Origin: Flavobacterium hibisci
Lineage (GTDB): Bacteria > Bacteroidota > Bacteroidia > Flavobacteriales > Flavobacteriaceae
Reading direction: 5' to 3'
DNA length: 64,000 nucleotides
NCBI RefSeq assembly: GCF_020026925.1
Contig: NZ_JAIQDW010000013.1
Span: forward strand, 62,001-126,000
The translations under genes and the position numbers were made by a program. How positions within the stretch are numbered: position 1 is the first letter of the stretch; each line of letters begins with the position of its first letter. This document shows positions 54,017-62,881 of this stretch, piece by piece. The notes under the pieces were generated by a model. The model had not been told where the DNA came from, did not search any database, and saw only the letters and a list, made by a program, of their open reading frames with translations.

Positions 54017-55363
54017 CTATACTACTCCCTGAGCAAGCATCGCATCTGCAACCTTAACAAAGCCGGCAATGTTAGCTCCTTTCACGTAATTTACATATCC
54101 ATCTTCTTCAGCACCGTATTTTTTACACTGGTTATGAATGCCGACCATTATTTCTTTTAGTCTCAAATCTACTTCTTCGCTTGTCCAGTTTAGGCGAATA
54201 GAATTTTGGGTCATTTCTAATCCGGATGCAGCAACTCCGCCCGCATTTGCCGCTTTTCCGGGAGCAAAAAGCACTTTATTATCTAAGAACAATTTAATTG
54301 CATCTAATGTAGAAGGCATATTTGCAGCCTCAGTTACACACAAAACACCATTATCAATAAGTTTCTGAGCATCTTCACCATTCAACTCATTTTGGGTGGC
54401 ACATGGAATTGCAATATCTACTTTTACTTCCCACGGACTTTTACCTTTATGGAAAATAGCATTTGGATATTTCTCTAAATATCTTTCTGCCCTGTTGTCT
54501 CCAGTTGCCCGCATTTCCAGCATATGATCAATTTTTTCTCCAGAGATCCCTTCTTCATCATAAATATAACCGTCAGGACCAGAAATCGTAACTACTTTTC
54601 CTCCAAGTTCATTTACTTTTAAAGCAACGCCCCAGGCAACATTTCCAAACCCTGAAATAGCCACTATTTTTCCTTTTATTTCGTGACCAATAGTACGTAA
54701 CATTTGATCCGTAAAATATACTACTCCATAACCTGTAGCTTCTGGTCTGATTAATGATCCTCCATAAGCAAGGCCTTTTCCAGTCAAAACACCAGTAAAT
54801 TCATTTCTGATTCTTTTATACTGACCAAACAAGTACCCAATTTCTCTGGCACCAACACCAATATCTCCGGCAGGGACATCCAGATCCGGACCGATATGGC
54901 GACATAATTCTGTCATAAACGATTGACAGAAACGCATAATTTCACCATCAGATTTTCCTTCAGGGTCAAAATCAGAACCTCCTTTTCCTCCTCCCATTGG
55001 CAAAGTTGTCAGACTATTCTTGAAAACCTGCTCAAAAGCCAAAAATTTCAAAACTGAAAGATTTACTGTGTGATGAAATCTGATTCCGCCTTTATAAGGA
55101 CCAATTGCCGAATTCATCTGAATTCGAAAACCTCTGTTTACAATGATTTCCCCCTTATCATCTACCCATGGGACTCTAAAAATTATAGATCGCTCGGGTT
55201 CTGCTATTCTAAGAAGTAAGTTTTTTCCATCGTATTTTTTTTGTTCAGCTATAAACGGAATTACTGTTTCTGCGAACTCTCTGACGGCCTGAAGAAATTC
55301 AGGTTCATTTGGATTTTTTGACTCTACAAGAGCCATAAACTCATTTATTTTTTGCTTCATCAT
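54017..55363 (-). CDS. gdhA: NADP-specific glutamate dehydrogenase
   Basis: A 448-aa enzyme, the size of hexameric bacterial GdhA, making glutamate from 2-oxoglutarate and ammonium. The catalytic lysine lies in LPMGGGKGGSDFDP, the substrate segment in NRGFRIQMNSAIGPYKGG, and the nucleotide-binding loop in AISGFGNVAWG. The serine-rich SGPDGY region fits NADP forms. Two ATG codons in tandem are possible starts. The leader contains several palindromes and a -7 element, so regulation by nitrogen state is plausible though not shown. Confidence 0.95.
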   Translation of the reverse strand: MMKQKINEFMALVESKNPNEPEFLQAVREFAETVIPFIAEQKKYDGKNLLLRIAEPERSIIFRVPWVDDKGEIIVNRGFRIQMNSAIGPYKGGIRFHHTVNLSVLKFLAFEQVFKNSLTTLPMGGGKGGSDFDPEGKSDGEIMRFCQSFMTELCRHIGPDLDVPAGDIGVGAREIGYLFGQYKRIRNEFTGVLTGKGLAYGGSLIRPEATGYGVVYFTDQMLRTIGHEIKGKIVAISGFGNVAWGVALKVNELGGKVVTISGPDGYIYDEEGISGEKIDHMLEMRATGDNRAERYLEKYPNAIFHKGKSPWEVKVDIAIPCATQNELNGEDAQKLIDNGVLCVTEAANMPSTLDAIKLFLDNKVLFAPGKAANAGGVAASGLEMTQNSIRLNWTSEEVDLRLKEIMVGIHNQCKKYGAEEDGYVNYVKGANIAGFVKVADAMLAQGVV

Positions 55364-55381
55364 TTTGAAATAAATTATGCT

Positions 55382-55437
55382 TACAAATCATTTATTTGTA
55401 CAATTAAATAGGAAAACCTCATTAAGAAAACGTTTTC
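55382..55437. promoter_or_regulatory. Cluster of palindromes in the gdhA leader
   Basis: Three short palindromes occur within 56 bases: TACAAAT-N5-ATTTGTA (55382-55400), TTGTACAA (55396-55403), and GAAAACGTTTTC (55426-55437). They lie between the -7 element and the start codon, where a repressor would block transcription. Confidence 0.4.
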
Positions 55438-55448
55438 GTTATCCATAA

Positions 55449-55456
55449 CAAAGGTA
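55449..55456 (-). promoter_or_regulatory. -7 promoter element for gdhA
   Basis: The minus strand reads TACCTTTG, an exact TAnnTTTG, 85 bases before the start codon; no TTG at the expected -33 distance. Confidence 0.5.
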
Positions 55457-55650
55457 AAGCAAAATCAATTTGAAAATTATCTTTTATAACAATTTTACAA
55501 GAATTATACATTTTTCAAACAAATTTAAAATTCTCATTTACAAAAATTAGATTACAGCCTAAACAGAATATTATGATTAACTTTTTAAGTGTTTTTATAG
55601 TTATTTTTTAATTGGCTAATTAATTATTTAAAAGTCGGTTATGTTTTTTA

Positions 55651-55658
55651 TATATTTG
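55651..55658 (+). promoter_or_regulatory. -7 promoter element for the outer-membrane protein gene
   Basis: TATATTTG, an exact TAnnTTTG, ending 26 bases before the ATG at 55685. Confidence 0.55.
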
Positions 55659-55684
55659 CCCATGATTTGAAAGCGGAAAAACTC

Positions 55685-56470
55685 ATGTTCAAGCAAATAG
55701 CCTTAACTTTTTTTACAATATTTGGTATTACCACGGTATCAAATGCACAATTAGCCTACGAAATTGGATTGATCGCTGGCCCAGTAGCATTTCAGTCTGA
55801 TTACGGACAAAGACACGATCAATCTACAAATATCGGAAATACCGGATTTGGAATTGGTGCGGTTCATTGGATAAACTTCTCATCAGCTGCTAATGGCAAT
55901 GAATATTTTAATGAACACTTTAAAGTTCGTTCTGAAATTTCGTTTTCTCATACCAACTTTCAGCATTATGGAAAATGGATTGAAGGCAAGCCATCTGCCG
56001 GAAAAGAAAAACTAAAAGCGATGAGTGGAAAAACCAGTATGCTAAATATTGGAGCTCAAATAAATTACTCGCCCTTTATGACGATTCATGAATTCGAAAA
56101 ACATGTAGGCAGTTTTTACCCTTATTTAAGTGTTGGTGCTATGGCAAGTTACTATGACACTAAAGCGAATTCTTCTCTTGGTCCATTAGGATCGCCAGCA
56201 ACAACTTTTGACAAGTATTTAGTACCATCAGATGGTCATAAATACGGTTTTGCATCCGAAAACGGCATTGCATTTTCTCTGCTTCTTGGAGTTGGCGTAC
56301 AATATAAACTGGATGAAATGAACGATTTGCTTTTTGAAGTACGCTATCAGGGATTCAATTCTGACTGGATTGACGGATTAAATCCGAACCGGGATCTTTA
56401 CAAAGAAAACAAAGCAAATGATTCGCAAGTGTGGTTTAATTTTGGATATTCCCACTATTTAGAATTCTAA
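55685..56470 (+). CDS. Predicted outer-membrane beta-barrel protein (THC0290_0291-like)
   Basis: I choose the ATG at 55685, which places the signal peptide (cleaved after SNAQ, residue 22) at the N-terminus, over a TTG 18 bases earlier. The 261-aa protein alternates hydrophobic and polar residues with many aromatics, starts with AYEIGLIAGPVAFQSDYG and ends in FGYSHYLEF with an aromatic last residue, typical of outer-membrane barrels. It resembles the flavobacterial family annotated as THC0290_0291. No function is established. Promoter and terminator are both present, so it is probably monocistronic. Confidence 0.82.
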   Translation: MFKQIALTFFTIFGITTVSNAQLAYEIGLIAGPVAFQSDYGQRHDQSTNIGNTGFGIGAVHWINFSSAANGNEYFNEHFKVRSEISFSHTNFQHYGKWIEGKPSAGKEKLKAMSGKTSMLNIGAQINYSPFMTIHEFEKHVGSFYPYLSVGAMASYYDTKANSSLGPLGSPATTFDKYLVPSDGHKYGFASENGIAFSLLLGVGVQYKLDEMNDLLFEVRYQGFNSDWIDGLNPNRDLYKENKANDSQVWFNFGYSHYLEF

Positions 56471-56493
56471 AAGCAATAATAATATTAAAACAC

Positions 56494-56528
56494 AAACCCC
56501 AACTCGAAAGAATTGGGGTTTTGTTTTT
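56494..56528. terminator. Bidirectional terminator between the barrel protein and PLP-enzyme genes
   Basis: A 9-bp perfect stem AAACCCCAA (56494-56502 with 56513-56521), 10-base loop, T run to the right. It partly overlaps the end of the minus-strand gene. Confidence 0.85.
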
Positions 56529-57669
56529 ATGATAAAGCTTGTTCTAAATCCGCTATTAAATCTTCAGCATCTTCAATACCTACACTTAGGCGCACAAGAT
56601 CATCTGTAATTCCAACCTCAGCTCTTTTATCTGCCGGAATAGATGCATGGGTCATTAAAGCCGGATGATTCGCCAATGACTCTACTCCTCCTAAAGATTC
56701 TGCTAAAGTAAATACTTTAAGTTTCTCTAAAAAAGCAATTGAATCCTCTTTTCTACCTGAAGCGAAAGTAAAAGACACCATTCCGCCAAAAGCTTTCATT
56801 TGTTTTCTAGCAATTTCATGAAATGGGTGACTTTTTAATCCAGGATAATAAACGGTTTTAATTTTTGGATGGTTACTTAAAAATTCAACTACCTTTTCTC
56901 CGTTTTCACAATGTCTCTGAACTCTTAACGAAAGTGTTTTTATTCCTCTCAAAACCAGAAAACTATCCATTGGTCCTAATGTTGCCCCGGTTGCAAATTG
57001 CTGAAAATGCAATTGTTCACCCAAAGCTTCATCTTTCACAATTAAGGCTCCGGCAATAACATCTGAATGACCACTTAAATATTTGGTTGCCGAATGCATT
57101 ACGATATCGGCACCTAAATCAAGTGGTTTTTGCAAATAAGGTGTTGCAAAAGTATTGTCTACCGCCAGCCAGATTTTGTTTTGTTTTGTGATTTTGGCGA
57201 TTTCCTCAATATCGGCCAGTTTCATTAAAGGATTTGTTGGCGTTTCTATCCAGATTAACTTGGTGTTTTCATTGATCAAAGATTTCAGTTTTGCAATATC
57301 AGTCATATCAGCAAAATGGAATTTAATTCCCGAGTCTTTGTAAATTCTGGAGAACATTCTATAAGTCCCTCCATACAAATCATCCATAGCAATTACTTCA
57401 TCACCTGCTTTAAATGATCTCAGGATACAATCCGTAGCCGCTAAACCCGATGAAAATGCCAGTCCGCGGGTACCATTCTCAATACTTGCCAATGCATTTT
57501 CTAAAGCCATTCTTGTAGGATTTGAGGCGCGGCTATATTCGTAATCACCCAATGGCTTGCCCGGACTTGTCTGAACATATGTTGAAGTTTGATACACCGG
57601 AGGCATAACAGCTCCTGTAGCCGGATCATGATGCTGACCTCCATGGATCACTTTTGTATTGAATTTCAT
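56527..57669 (-). CDS. Cystathionine gamma-synthase-type trans-sulfuration PLP enzyme
   Basis: A 380-aa fold-type I PLP protein of the Cys/Met metabolism family. The PLP lysine is K196 in MHSATKYLSGHSDV, and the YSRASNPTR, SSGLAA and GGTYRMF segments are typical of gamma-synthases and gamma-lyases. It may make cystathionine from an activated homoserine, or cleave it; the sequence alone does not separate metB from mccB. It is single, with no other methionine genes nearby. Confidence 0.93.
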   Translation of the reverse strand: MKFNTKVIHGGQHHDPATGAVMPPVYQTSTYVQTSPGKPLGDYEYSRASNPTRMALENALASIENGTRGLAFSSGLAATDCILRSFKAGDEVIAMDDLYGGTYRMFSRIYKDSGIKFHFADMTDIAKLKSLINENTKLIWIETPTNPLMKLADIEEIAKITKQNKIWLAVDNTFATPYLQKPLDLGADIVMHSATKYLSGHSDVIAGALIVKDEALGEQLHFQQFATGATLGPMDSFLVLRGIKTLSLRVQRHCENGEKVVEFLSNHPKIKTVYYPGLKSHPFHEIARKQMKAFGGMVSFTFASGRKEDSIAFLEKLKVFTLAESLGGVESLANHPALMTHASIPADKRAEVGITDDLVRLSVGIEDAEDLIADLEQALS

Positions 57670-57774
57670 ATAGTTATAAATTTTAAATACTTAATACTTT
57701 CACAAATTTACTTTTAAATTTATTCAAATCCAGATACAACTTCTTACCTTTAAGTATAATTAACACTTTTTAAG

Positions 57775-58518
57775 ATGAAACTTTATTCTCTTCTTGCCGC
57801 GGTGCTCCTATTACTAACAGGCTGCACAAAAACATTAACTTTTGAAAATGAGGTATTTGAAAAAGAATCTAAAATACCGTGCAAAAAAGACTGTCCTAAA
57901 ATTACAATCGAAGTACCAATTGCAAAAAATATTCCTGTTGTAGCTGACAGTATTAATAAAAAGATATTAGGTGTTTTAAAAGACATTGTTTATTTCGGAG
58001 AAAAACCTTCAGAAGTTAAAGATTATAAAAGCCTGGTTGATTCTTTTATTGGTTCTTATGAAGAAATGCATAAAAAATTCCCAACTGAAACATTCGGCTG
58101 GGAAGCTAAAGTGAAAGGAAATATTGAATATCAATCCGATCAGATTTTAAACATTAAACTGGATCACTATACTTTTACAGGCGGTGCTCACGGATATCAG
58201 GGCTTTCGTTCGCTTCTATTTAATCCTGATACCGGAAAAACCATTTTTAGCGATGAATTATTTAAAAACGAAAAAGAGTTTAAGGCTTTCGCCGAAAAAG
58301 AGTTCCGAAAAAAATATAAAATACCGGCTAAAGCGAACATAAATGCAACAGGATTGATGTTCGAAAAAGATGTTTTTCAATTGCCTCAAAATATATTTTA
58401 CACTGAGGAAGGCCTGTTACTATATTACAATTCGTATGAAACAGCTTCCTATGCGGATGGTCCAAAAGAGATTTTGTTCCCGTATGAACAGATAAGTAAA
58501 TATTTAAAATTCAAATGA
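57775..58518 (+). CDS. Lipoprotein with DUF4163 and DUF3298 (RsiV-like) domains
   Basis: A 247-aa protein with lipobox LTGC (C17). The N-terminal half (about 35-115) fits DUF4163 (KITIEVPIAKNIPVVADSINKKI), and the C-terminal half (about 125-245) fits DUF3298, with the TFTGGAHGYQGFRSLLF motif. The pair of domains also occurs in the anti-sigma factor RsiV, which binds lysozyme, although this protein has no cytoplasmic anti-sigma part. It is single and has an ordinary leader. Function unknown. Confidence 0.88.
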   Translation: MKLYSLLAAVLLLLTGCTKTLTFENEVFEKESKIPCKKDCPKITIEVPIAKNIPVVADSINKKILGVLKDIVYFGEKPSEVKDYKSLVDSFIGSYEEMHKKFPTETFGWEAKVKGNIEYQSDQILNIKLDHYTFTGGAHGYQGFRSLLFNPDTGKTIFSDELFKNEKEFKAFAEKEFRKKYKIPAKANINATGLMFEKDVFQLPQNIFYTEEGLLLYYNSYETASYADGPKEILFPYEQISKYLKFK

Positions 58519-58554
58519 TTAAGTCATATCACAACAGTAAATCTCTGCAGAAGA

Positions 58555-59694
58555 TTACTGAACATCATATTTCATTTTACGTAAAACCCGTAATGATTCC
58601 TTAAAAGAAAGATATATTTGGCTAAACGGTTTTAAAAGTAATTTGGCATCAATAAGTTTTTGTTTGGCTTCGTCAAAACCATTCAGATAACAAATCATAA
58701 AAGTGGAAGGCAGGTTTTCTAAATCTTTTAATTCACGCTCTGACAAAGCAAAACCATTTTGCAGTTTTTGAAGCAATGCAATATTCGAATTGTAAATATG
58801 AAAAAGCATTCGTCTATTGAATTCCGGAGGCTGAAAAAGCATTTGACGGTCAATTTTATAATATCCGTTGTCAAAAAAATGTATAGTTTGCTTTTCTAGT
58901 GGATAATAACTGGTTTTATCGTTTAAACCCAGAGGAACATATTCGGTTATGGTAAAAGTATCATCATCAAAAACAATTGTAACAACATCCTGAGCCGAAT
59001 AAAAAAGCTTGATCTGTTCATTTATCAATTCAATATCTACCCGCGAGAGAAAGGTTTTATCTCTGGATTTTTTTGGTACTCCGGCCCAGCAGATAACAAA
59101 CAATTCTTTAAAAACACGATATTTTGGAGACATATCTTTATGCCTGAAATTCATAAAATCGAATACACCGTCAAGCGTATACTGGATACTGTTTCGGGAA
59201 CTATTTTCGATTCCGATAACTGTTTCAGTATTCTGGTAATTTTTTTCGATTTCACCCTCTACCGGAACCGAATTGCTTCCCCGCCTAATAAAAATACTAT
59301 TGGCCGGAATAGTATGAATTCCTTTTTTGAAAGATGAAATCTGGCTTTTGGGCTTAATCGTAACCAGTCCAATCACCTTATCTTTTGGAAGATTGGGGAA
59401 AGGCACATTTTCGTACTGGATTTTAGGCGGATTTTCCAGAAAAGCATTGACCAGATTCTGAATCCGGCTGTCATCAAAGAAATCATCACCCACAATTTCA
59501 TTATCATGATCTTCAACACCAACAACGATATAAGAATTATTGGCAGGGTTTGAATTTGACAAAGCGCAGATATGTTTCAAAAACTTTCCTTTTCCTTCGC
59601 GCGAGTGTAAATTCAGCTGCCTTTTTTTATCATAAAAACTGCTCTCATCATTATGAGCTAAAAGATTTTTAATTAAAAGGCGTTTATTAATCAT
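58555..59694 (-). CDS. AlbA_2 (Schlafen-type) domain protein
   Basis: A 379-aa cytoplasmic protein. The N-terminal AlbA_2 domain (about 10-150) has FLKHICALSNSNPANNSYIVVGVED, where divergent P-loop-like residues sit, and the following strands (GLVTIKPKS, NSIFIRRGSNSVP). The remainder (about 190-379) is a C-terminal part of unknown type with a FDEAKQK helix near the end. AlbA_2 proteins include transcription regulators and putative nucleases. No signal peptide. Distinctive is the repeat-filled spacer that separates it from the SDR downstream. Confidence 0.85.
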   Translation of the reverse strand: MINKRLLIKNLLAHNDESSFYDKKRQLNLHSREGKGKFLKHICALSNSNPANNSYIVVGVEDHDNEIVGDDFFDDSRIQNLVNAFLENPPKIQYENVPFPNLPKDKVIGLVTIKPKSQISSFKKGIHTIPANSIFIRRGSNSVPVEGEIEKNYQNTETVIGIENSSRNSIQYTLDGVFDFMNFRHKDMSPKYRVFKELFVICWAGVPKKSRDKTFLSRVDIELINEQIKLFYSAQDVVTIVFDDDTFTITEYVPLGLNDKTSYYPLEKQTIHFFDNGYYKIDRQMLFQPPEFNRRMLFHIYNSNIALLQKLQNGFALSERELKDLENLPSTFMICYLNGFDEAKQKLIDAKLLLKPFSQIYLSFKESLRVLRKMKYDVQ

Positions 59695-59699
59695 TATTT

Positions 59700-59826
59700 T
59701 TAAGATGTTAGACTGGCTTAGATGATTAGAATTCTTGGATTATTCATTTTTCTCTTGTTTCATTTTAGACTTCTCAGATTATTAAACAGCTAAACCCAAG
59801 AAGTTTAAATTAGTCTAAAATATAAG
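59700..59826. repeat. Phrase-built inverted repeat between the AlbA_2 and SDR genes
   Basis: TTAGACTGGCTTAGA-type phrases on the left are matched by imperfect reverse complements on the right; CTTGG and CCAAG form one centre pair. Same style as the accB-accC spacer. Confidence 0.6.
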
Positions 59827-60579
59827 CTAGTCTCTTTTAACGATCGTTGATGATGCCTGCGCTGCCGGCATAACAATCAAATCGGCAATATTTACATGGT
59901 AAGGTCTTGAAACCACAAAATGAATAATTTCGGCTATATCTTCTGCTTTCAGAGGATCAAAACCTTTGTAAACATTTGAAGCTCTTTCGGTATCTCCTTT
60001 AAAACGTACTTCACTAAATTCTGTTTCAACCAAACCCGGATGTATTCCGCTTACTTTAATTTTGTGTGGGTTCAAATCCATTCGCATTCCCTGAGTAATA
60101 GCATCCACAGCATGTTTTGATCCGCAGTATACATTCCCATTCGGATAAACCTCTTTCCCTGCAGTTGAACCAATGTTGATAATGTGTCCCGATTCCCTTT
60201 CAGTCATTTGCGGAATAATAGCTTTCGAAACATATAAAAGTCCTTTTACATTGATATCAATCATGGCATCCCAATCATCAATATCACCATTCTGAATTGG
60301 ATCTAATCCGTGTGCATTCCCTGCATTATTGATTAAAACGTCAATATTCGAAAAATATTCCGGTAAGGAATTTATACTTTCAAAAACAGCATTTTTATCC
60401 CTGACATCAAAAGACAAAGAATGTACCTCAGTATATCCTGAAAGTTCTTTTTCGAGTTCGCTTAATCGTTCTTTACGCCTTCCGCAAATAATAATTTTAT
60501 AATGATTTCGTGCAAAAATCTGAGCTGTTGCCTTCCCAATTCCGCTTGTAGCACCGGTAATTAAAACTGTTTTTTTCAT
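59827..60579 (-). CDS. Short-chain dehydrogenase/reductase (YdfG-like)
   Basis: A 250-aa classical SDR from the ATG at 60577-60579. The Rossmann loop TGATSGIG (8-15), the NNAG motif (84-87) and the catalytic S138-Y151-K155 triad (NIGSTAGKEVYPNGNVYCGSK) are complete. The R-x-x-R after the second strand (CGRRKERL) suggests NADP(H). Closest group is the NADP-dependent 3-hydroxy acid dehydrogenase YdfG; substrate is inferred. Confidence 0.93.
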   Translation of the reverse strand: MKKTVLITGATSGIGKATAQIFARNHYKIIICGRRKERLSELEKELSGYTEVHSLSFDVRDKNAVFESINSLPEYFSNIDVLINNAGNAHGLDPIQNGDIDDWDAMIDINVKGLLYVSKAIIPQMTERESGHIINIGSTAGKEVYPNGNVYCGSKHAVDAITQGMRMDLNPHKIKVSGIHPGLVETEFSEVRFKGDTERASNVYKGFDPLKAEDIAEIIHFVVSRPYHVNIADLIVMPAAQASSTIVKRD

Positions 60580-60700
60580 CCTGACTATATGTTTTGCCAT
60601 AAATTAAACAACTTTCATTTATTGAAAACTCCATTTTAATTTGTGGCAACTATTTTCGCTTAAGCGAATTTTACTTCTGTTATGTTTATAAATTATTATT

Positions 60701-61573
60701 TTAAAGCAACTCTTCTCCCCTGCTTTCAGTCCATATTGCAAACCAGTCTTCCTTATCCATTTCCAGTTCTACTGCTTTCATCAATGATTGAATTCTGGCG
60801 ACATTTACAGTTCCTGCAACCGGAATCACTTTTGCCGGATGTTTTAAAATCCATGTTAATAAAAGTGTATCAGATCCTAAATGATATTTTTCTACTAATG
60901 TCGAAAGTAATTTCTTCAGACGACGTGTTTGTTGACTATCTTCCCTAAAAACAGTACCCAGCGGATTCCATGCCAATGGTCGGATTCCGTATATTTGCGC
61001 ATAATCAAAAGTTCCGTCAGTCATCGGTTCAAAATTCGTAGCCGAAAATTGTACTGAATGATAACTAACATCTGTTTTCTGACGAATTAACTCAACTTGT
61101 GAATTACTGAAGTTTCCAACTCCAAAATCAATGATTTTCCCTTCTGATTTCAGTTTTTCAATTGCTTCAGCAATTTCATCAGCCTGCATTAACGGACTTG
61201 GTCTTTGCAGTAAAAAAACATCGATATAATCTGTTTTTAATTTTTTCAGGGATTCTTCTGCTGACCAGATTATATATTCTTTAGAATGTTCATAATGCCT
61301 GACTTTATTATTACGGTTTTCGGTAACCATCTGAATACCGCATTTGGTAATTAACTGCAATTTTTCGCGAGAAATTTTACTGTCATGAAGTGCTTTTCCA
61401 AAATCTGCTTCTGTGGTGTAATCTCCGTAAATATCGGAGTGGTCGAAAGTAGTAATTTTGTTTTCGATACAGAGCTGTATCATGCTTTCCATTTCTTTTG
61501 ATGTAAGATTTTTATCCCAAACTCCCCAATTCCTAACCCCTGAAATTACAGGTGATAATAAAGTTTTGCTCAT
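60701..61573 (-). CDS. Aldo/keto reductase, YdhF-like, with His replaced by Gln
   Basis: A 290-aa TIM-barrel oxidoreductase. The catalytic Asp, Tyr and Lys are in place: D44 and Y49 in FDHSDIYGD, and K77 in LITKCG. The fourth residue, normally a His in the LLH or IH segment after the DYIDVF strand, is Gln here (FLLQRPSP, Q123). The NADP-binding region at the C-terminus (LKHPAKVIPVAGT) is normal. The His helps bind the carbonyl, so activity may be changed rather than lost. Confidence 0.9.
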   Translation of the reverse strand: MSKTLLSPVISGVRNWGVWDKNLTSKEMESMIQLCIENKITTFDHSDIYGDYTTEADFGKALHDSKISREKLQLITKCGIQMVTENRNNKVRHYEHSKEYIIWSAEESLKKLKTDYIDVFLLQRPSPLMQADEIAEAIEKLKSEGKIIDFGVGNFSNSQVELIRQKTDVSYHSVQFSATNFEPMTDGTFDYAQIYGIRPLAWNPLGTVFREDSQQTRRLKKLLSTLVEKYHLGSDTLLLTWILKHPAKVIPVAGTVNVARIQSLMKAVELEMDKEDWFAIWTESRGEELL

Positions 61574-61796
61574 GTTTTGTTGTATTATTTTTAGTAATAA
61601 TGATGTCTGCTTACAGCATAATCACCAAAGTTCTTAAAAATATAAAAATAGATTCACAATTCGTCCTTAAAATTAGGGTTTTGGTCGAAGTTTTAACCAT
61701 TTTTTAACATCTTACTTCTTAAAAAATATTCAATTTGCACTCTCAAAAATCAGGTATAAAAATCACAAGTTTTAAAAGGTTTTTAAAAATATTTAT

Positions 61797-62801
61797 ATGG
61801 AAGAAAATACAACGACTTTAGACATTAGAGCGATAAATGAAAAAATTGAGAGAGAAAGTGCTTTTATAGACCTTCTTACAATGGAAATGAACAAAGTTAT
61901 TGTGGGCCAGAAACACATGGTCGAGCGTTTATTAATCGGGCTATTAGGACAAGGGCATATTTTACTGGAAGGTGTTCCTGGTTTAGCAAAAACTTTGGCG
62001 ATTAATACTTTATCACAAGCAGTTCAGGGTTCTTTCAGCCGTATCCAGTTTACGCCGGATTTATTACCTGCCGATGTTATCGGAACCATGATTTACAACA
62101 TTAAAGCAAACGAATTCTCTATTAAAAAGGGGCCAATTTTTGCTAACTTCGTACTTGCCGATGAGATCAACCGTGCTCCTGCCAAAGTTCAGTCTGCACT
62201 TTTGGAAGCAATGCAGGAAAAACAGGTTACAATTGGAGATACCACTTTTAAGCTTGATCGTCCGTTTTTAGTATTGGCTACTCAGAATCCTGTTGAACAG
62301 GAAGGAACTTATCAGCTTCCTGAAGCTCAGGTTGACCGTTTCATGCTGAAAACCGTTATCGATTATCCAAAAATTGACGAAGAGCGCTTTGTAATTCGCC
62401 AAAACCTAAAAGGAAGTTACGAAAAAGTAAATCCTGTAGTTTCTGTAGAACAAATTCTGCGTGCACAGGAAGCCGTTCGTGAAGTTTACATGGATGAAAA
62501 AATCGAAAAATATATCTTAGATATCATCTTTGCTACCCGTTATCCGGAAAAGTATAAACTAGCCGACTTAAAACCGCTTATCAGTTTTGGAGCATCACCA
62601 CGTGGAAGTATCAATTTAGCCAATGCGGCAAAATGTTATGCATTCATCAAACGCCGTGGATATGTAATTCCAGAGGATGTTCGTGCTGTTGTACATGACG
62701 TACTTCGTCACAGAGTTGGAATAACGTATGAAGCTGAGGCTGAAAACATTACTTCTGTAGACATTATCAACAAAATCGTAAACGAGATTGAGGTACCTTA
62801 A
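61797..62801 (+). CDS. MoxR-family AAA+ ATPase
   Basis: A 334-aa protein with a MoxR-type AAA+ core: Walker A GVPGLAKT (59-66), Walker B FVLADEI (118-124), sensor 1 LVLATQNPVEQEG, and the PEAQVDRFMLK finger. MoxR ATPases act as chaperones that assemble cofactor-bearing or vWA-domain complexes. The next genes are a DUF58 protein and a secreted protein, the conserved order of the aerotolerance (Bat) operon of Bacteroidota. The leader is AT-rich with no clear promoter. Confidence 0.96.
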   Translation: MEENTTTLDIRAINEKIERESAFIDLLTMEMNKVIVGQKHMVERLLIGLLGQGHILLEGVPGLAKTLAINTLSQAVQGSFSRIQFTPDLLPADVIGTMIYNIKANEFSIKKGPIFANFVLADEINRAPAKVQSALLEAMQEKQVTIGDTTFKLDRPFLVLATQNPVEQEGTYQLPEAQVDRFMLKTVIDYPKIDEERFVIRQNLKGSYEKVNPVVSVEQILRAQEAVREVYMDEKIEKYILDIIFATRYPEKYKLADLKPLISFGASPRGSINLANAAKCYAFIKRRGYVIPEDVRAVVHDVLRHRVGITYEAEAENITSVDIINKIVNEIEVP

Positions 62802-62802
62802 A

Positions 62803-62881
62803 AATTTGTTTCAAGTTTCAAGTTTCAGGTTGTTGCAAGACAAACTTGAAACTTTTAAACTTTAAACTTTAAACAAATAGA
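62803..62881. repeat. Phrase-built inverted repeat between moxR and the DUF58 gene
   Basis: GTTTCAAG-type units on the left (three copies) face CTTGAAAC and TTTAAAC units (three copies) on the right. GTTTCAAGTTT pairs exactly with AAACTTGAAAC; the outer ATTTGTTT pairs with AAACAAAT. The spacer is inside a likely operon. Confidence 0.7.

Larger units (their letters stand above)
55364..55684. other. Divergent intergenic region between gdhA and an outer-membrane protein gene
   Basis: No credible gene. The gdhA side holds three short palindromes and a -7 element (TACCTTTG at 55449-55456, minus strand); the other side holds a TATATTTG element. The centre (55460-55640) is AT-rich with no clear structure. 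Confidence 0.65.

Noticed and set aside
55667..55684. TTG start for the outer-membrane barrel gene
   Set aside because: The ATG at 55685 gives a clean signal peptide; the extra six residues add charge before it.
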